Assembly (NCBI GenBank): GCA_900554945.1
Contig: USJN01000056.1
Coordinates: 1 to 8,364, forward strand
Direction: 5' to 3'
From: an uncultured Coriobacteriaceae bacterium
GTDB taxonomy: Bacteria > Actinomycetota > Coriobacteriia > Coriobacteriales > Eggerthellaceae
DNA: 8,364 nt
Position 1 is the stretch's first letter, and every line of letters begins with the position of its first letter. A program made the translations under genes and the position numbers. Below the pieces are notes generated by a model. The model searched no databases, had not been told where the DNA came from, and saw only the letters and a list, made by a program, of their open reading frames with translations. Shown here piece after piece: positions 5,574 to 8,364 of the stretch.

Positions 5574-7710
5574 GCTCAGGGGTGGGCGCGGTGCCTTCTG
5601 GGATGACGATGGGGGATTCTCGACGCTTGGCATGGCGATTGCCCTCTTGGTCACGTTGTCCCTCGTGTTCTCGGCGGCCCAGGTGTATCGGGTCTCTTCT
5701 GCCTCTGCGGACATACAGGACGTCGCCGACGCATGCGTTCTTGCGGCGGAGGGCGAGGTTGCAGAGTTCATGATCGCCGTTCGCGTGTGCGACGCCGTCG
5801 TGCTCTCCCTTTCGCTGACGAGCGCCGCGCTGTTCGGCTTGGGCGTTGTTGCGCTCTGCGCTCCACCTGCAGCAGATCTGGGGATTGAGCTGGTGAACCT
5901 GGGGACGAAGGTGCTTCAGTCGAGGAACACCTTCGCCGAGCGCGCCGCGTCGGGCCTCAATGCCCTCCAGGAGGCACTGCCGTTTCTCGCGGCGGCGAGC
6001 GCGTATGCGACGGCGAGCTCAAACTCGGGCGGTGTCATGGCTGCGAGCTATCTCGGTGTGGCGATGCTCGTCCCCGCAGAGGGGGAGCAGATCGAGGTGG
6101 GGTCGTCGAAGGCGCTCTCCGATGCCGCCGACGCCGTGTCCGAGGATGCTGAATCGCTCAAACAAGCTTCTGAAGAGGCGGAAGAGGCTGCAGAAGAGGC
6201 CTTTTCGGCAAAGGAGGAAGGCTTCAAGCGCGATTGCGGCGATGCGCCTGCGTACTGCATGTACGAGCGCGCCGAGGCCCTTTCGGGCATCTCCCCAACA
6301 TCGAACCCGCTGTTCCGCACGGTTGATGCGTGGTCGTTCTCCGTCGCCCTCGATCGCGCGAAGGCCTATTACTCGGCGCGCTTCGAAGACGAGGCTCCCC
6401 GGTCTTCGGCGACAGAGGAGCAGGCCGAGTCCGCCTTGCGCAAGGTGTTCTACCGTTTTGCGCTTGCCGAGGTGTCGCGCGGGTTCGTGCTCGACACGGG
6501 AGATTCCTTCGACGCCTTCTTCCCTTTGCTCCCTAAGAACACGGCGGAGATGAAGGCCACAAGGCTCTATACGGATCCGGTGTTCCCGCTTGGGAAGGAC
6601 TCATCGGGTGTGACGACGCTTCATGCATGGGGTGGATGCCCGAATGCGTCTCTCAGCATGGGCACGGCTTCGATTGCCCAGATGGAGGCAGAAAACTACC
6701 CCGTGTGCGACGTCTGCCGCTTCACCGCCTCGAGCCTTGGGAGGGTGGCCGCCGCATCGAGCTCCATCTCGAACGGCTTCGAGTACCACTACGGCGCCGT
6801 GGCACGAGCTGCAGCGGATTACACGGCAGCTCGCGAAAAGCAGGATGAGGCGGCGAAGGAGGTGAAGGGCAAAGCCGGCGGCCTGCTCGAAAAGTGCAAG
6901 GAGGCGCTCTCCGAAATCGGAGGTATGCGCATCGATGCGAAGCCTCCCGGATGCAAGGGGGCCATCTCGATGGTTGTGAACCTTGTTGCGGCGCCTGCGG
7001 ATACCGGCTTCGCGAGCTCGTTTGTTGGGGGCTCGCCCTCGCTCGGGACGAGAGCCGCCGTTTCCGGTGCAACGCTGCTCGAGGAGGACAGTGAAGAGGG
7101 CCGCACGGTCGTCTCCTCGCTCCTCGACGGCCTGGCCGAAGACGGAGGAGCGGCTGTTGGCGCTGCAAGGTTTGCGCTCGACGTGTGGTCGCGCGCTCTT
7201 CACGCTTACTGCGATGGGCAAGAAGCAATCGATAACGCGATTCGCCATTCGCTCGATTCGCTGCCGCTTGCAAGCGCAAGTGGTTTGGGCGTGTGGGCGG
7301 CAGACAGGCTTGCGGGTATCGTCGAAGCGGCGGGGTTTGCGCCTGCGAAGCTGGATGCTCTGAAACCCGTACTTGTGAGCACGGGGTACGTTGCCGCGTC
7401 TGATTCGGGTACGTTTTCTGCCAACTATCAGGTGATTCGTAATGGGGTGCTCTCGACTTCGGGCTCGTCGGCAAGCTTGTTTGACTCCCTTGTCGGGAAG
7501 GTAGAAGACGAAGCGCTTCGAACCCTTGAGGGCGCGGACGGCGCAATCGAGATCGTCCAGGTAGAGTTTCCGCTTGGCGGTGGCTCGGTTCCCATAACCA
7601 TCACGCTACCCGATTCGGTGAAGCGGGCGACGGGAGGGTTGGTGAGCGCGGCGGCGGATGCGCTCCGCGGGGTTGTTGCGAGCGTTACCGGCACGAGGGT
7701 GTGGCACTGA
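5563..7710 (+). CDS. Large TadG-like pilus-associated exported protein
   Basis: A 715-residue protein. Residues 16-66 resemble the N-terminal Tad domain of TadG proteins: a Gly-Gly turn, a hydrophobic helix (about 22-42), then QVYRVSSASADIQDVADACV and LAAEGEVAEF, matching the usual 'iQ.aaDaaaLAaA' pattern. The Glu +5 prepilin motif is absent (GGFSTLG). A second hydrophobic stretch lies at about 76-100 and a weaker one at 139-170. Residues 183-222 are a Glu/Ala-rich probable coiled coil. A His/Cys cluster follows, with HAWGGCP at 354-360 and PVCDVCRF at 380-387. The rest is mostly Ala/Gly/Ser-rich with no catalytic motif I recognise. Most of it is probably outside the membrane. The start is ATG 5563, with GGAG at 5550-5553; it overlaps the TadE-like stop by 11 nt. 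The in-frame ATG 5452 would add 37 Arg-rich residues over the TadE gene and is rejected. The TadG-like label rests on the first 70 residues only. Confidence 0.75.
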   Translation: MRLRLRGGRGAFWDDDGGFSTLGMAIALLVTLSLVFSAAQVYRVSSASADIQDVADACVLAAEGEVAEFMIAVRVCDAVVLSLSLTSAALFGLGVVALCAPPAADLGIELVNLGTKVLQSRNTFAERAASGLNALQEALPFLAAASAYATASSNSGGVMAASYLGVAMLVPAEGEQIEVGSSKALSDAADAVSEDAESLKQASEEAEEAAEEAFSAKEEGFKRDCGDAPAYCMYERAEALSGISPTSNPLFRTVDAWSFSVALDRAKAYYSARFEDEAPRSSATEEQAESALRKVFYRFALAEVSRGFVLDTGDSFDAFFPLLPKNTAEMKATRLYTDPVFPLGKDSSGVTTLHAWGGCPNASLSMGTASIAQMEAENYPVCDVCRFTASSLGRVAAASSSISNGFEYHYGAVARAAADYTAAREKQDEAAKEVKGKAGGLLEKCKEALSEIGGMRIDAKPPGCKGAISMVVNLVAAPADTGFASSFVGGSPSLGTRAAVSGATLLEEDSEEGRTVVSSLLDGLAEDGGAAVGAARFALDVWSRALHAYCDGQEAIDNAIRHSLDSLPLASASGLGVWAADRLAGIVEAAGFAPAKLDALKPVLVSTGYVAASDSGTFSANYQVIRNGVLSTSGSSASLFDSLVGKVEDEALRTLEGADGAIEIVQVEFPLGGGSVPITITLPDSVKRATGGLVSAAADALRGVVASVTGTRVWH
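6172..6200 (+). repeat. Three copies of GAAGAGGC in the coiled-coil coding region
   Basis: GAAGAGGC occurs at 6172-6179, 6181-6188 and 6193-6200, spaced by 1 and 4 bases, and encodes the Glu-Glu-Ala repeats of a likely coiled coil. The copies all lie in the same reading frame. The repetition is probably a result of amino-acid composition plus codon bias rather than an independent element. Confidence 0.6.
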
Positions 7711-8171
7711 TGGGCGGGCTAAAAGAAAGGTTCGGCTGCTCGCGCGACGAGCGCGGGCAGATGACTGTCGAGCTCGCCGTGATGATCCCGGTGCTCGTCG
7801 CTATTGCGGTGATCGCGATGAACGCGATGCTCTTCTTCTCGGAGTGCGCCGCATTCGACAGGCTTGCCCGTAATGCGGTGCGCGTGTTCGCGACGTCTCC
7901 GGCTTATGGCGAGGACTCAAGCCAAAGCTGCGCCTCTGCGCTTGATGCAATCGAGGAGGGAATGGGCATCGCGGACAAGAACTACCTGGAGGCAAGCGTT
8001 TCGGTGGCAGGCGAGTCGTTCGGGCAGAAGCGCTTCCGTGCGACCCTCCGCTTCACCCCGACGCTTTTCGGCATGGGTTTGAAGTCCTCCGTTTTCGGCG
8101 TGTCGCTTCCGCAGTTGGAGCATTCGACGGAGTTGGTGGTGGATGTCTACAAGCCGGGGGTGCTGTTCTGA
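7710..8171 (+). CDS. Second TadE-like minor prepilin
   Basis: A 153-residue protein with the TadE layout. It has a short basic leader, a class III site at DERGQMTVELAVMIP (cut expected after Gly16, Glu at +5) and one hydrophobic helix (about 20-43). An exported domain of about 105 residues follows, with mixed beta-like segments ending VVDVYKPGVLF. Two Cys lie after the helix start (46 and 74). It should share the prepilin peptidase used by the Flp proteins and act as a minor subunit or assembly factor. ATG 7710 shares one base with the preceding TGA (TGATG). GAGGG at 7695-7699 lies ten bases upstream. GTG 7701 is also in frame but sits one base after that site, so it is not preferred. The stop is again TGATG with the next gene. 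Confidence 0.87.
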   Translation: MGGLKERFGCSRDERGQMTVELAVMIPVLVAIAVIAMNAMLFFSECAAFDRLARNAVRVFATSPAYGEDSSQSCASALDAIEEGMGIADKNYLEASVSVAGESFGQKRFRATLRFTPTLFGMGLKSSVFGVSLPQLEHSTELVVDVYKPGVLF

Positions 8172-8364
8172 TGGGACAGGGGCGTCGGGCGCTTGTCGTC
8201 TTGCTTTCGATCGCAGTCGCCGTTGTGCTCGTGGTGGCGATTGACGACGGGCTCGAAGTCGCGGGTGCGGCGACGAAAATGGGCCGCGCGCTTTGGGCTG
8301 AAGGTGCGGGAGACCAGGCGAAAATCGCGTTCGGGGGTGGCCCTGGTTCGAGCGACGGCGATGC
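8171..8364 (+). CDS. N-terminal part of an unidentified exported or membrane protein (partial)
   Basis: An open frame begins at ATG 8171, sharing one base with the preceding TGA, and runs off the window end (64 codons seen). It starts MGQGRRALVVLLSIAVAVVL, a basic start followed by a long hydrophobic segment (about 7-23), which fits a membrane anchor or signal peptide. The segment after it is Ala/Gly-rich and hydrophilic (GLEVAGAATKMGRALWAEG, then GGGPGSSDGDA). There is no prepilin motif or lipobox Cys. Position and tight coupling place it in the Tad operon. I do not recognise the family. A five-G run at 8156-8160 is only a weak ribosome binding site, so it may depend on coupling. Confidence 0.7.
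   Translation, partial: MGQGRRALVVLLSIAVAVVLVVAIDDGLEVAGAATKMGRALWAEGAGDQAKIAFGGGPGSSDGD

Noticed and set aside
6172..6200. Variable-number tandem repeat or CRISPR-like array
   Set aside because: There are only three 8-bp copies with unequal spacing, all explained by Glu-Glu-Ala codons of a coiled coil.
5960..6553. Plus-strand 197-codon open frame inside the TadG-like gene
   Set aside because: Its translation is extremely Arg/Ser/Pro-rich and lies in a shifted frame of a gene with a better-supported reading.

Overview
The window is one continuous, single-direction (+ strand) operon for a Tad/Flp-type (type IVc) pilus, cut at both ends. The DNA is GC-rich by eye, the genes overlap by 1 to 31 nt almost everywhere, and there is no secretin or other outer-membrane component. 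The ATPase, platform and pilin proteins resemble those of high-GC Gram-positive bacteria. My best guess is an actinobacterium of the Coriobacteriia/Eggerthellaceae type. That is an impression from protein style, not a database result.

Layout: (1) 2-124, the C-terminal tail of an upstream gene, probably the CpaB/RcpC-like SAF-domain protein by position. (2) 114-1382, a CpaE/TadZ-like MinD-family ATPase with an N-terminal receiver-like region. (3) 1379-2704, the CpaF/TadA secretion ATPase. (4) 2674-3651 and 3651-4580, the paired inner-membrane platform proteins TadB and TadC. (5) 4601-4822, the small Flp major pilin, preceded by the only true intergenic gap (20 nt), which carries a strong purine-rich ribosome binding site. 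(6) 4819-5061, a second small Flp-like pilin. (7) 5061-5573, a TadE-like minor pilin with no standard start codon at the expected place. (8) 5563-7710, a 715-residue TadG-like protein with a large exported region. (9) 7710-8171, a second TadE-like minor pilin. (10) 8171 to the window end, the start of an unidentified single-pass membrane or exported protein.

Expected working scheme, from knowledge of the Tad family: CpaE/TadZ places the machine in the cell, CpaF/TadA hydrolyses ATP, and TadB/TadC form the membrane platform. Together they assemble Flp subunits after a prepilin peptidase (TadV/CpaA, not in this window) cuts the G|Q site. Four proteins here carry the same class III processing motif, a Gly followed by QxTxE with Glu at +5: residues Q-G-T-T-E, Q-G-T-V-E, Q-A-T-V-E and Q-M-T-V-E. 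This shows they share one peptidase. The TadE and TadG-like proteins are probably minor pilins or surface-exposed accessory subunits.

The system is a recognisable Tad locus rather than a wholly new one. The points most worth a second look are the missing start codon of the first TadE-like gene, a perfect 12-bp inverted repeat inside that gene, the loss of the signature lysine in the CpaE P-loop, and the large TadG-like protein with a His/Cys cluster. There is no gene-free stretch longer than 20 nt, and no RNA gene, mobile element, CRISPR array or clear terminator or promoter was seen.
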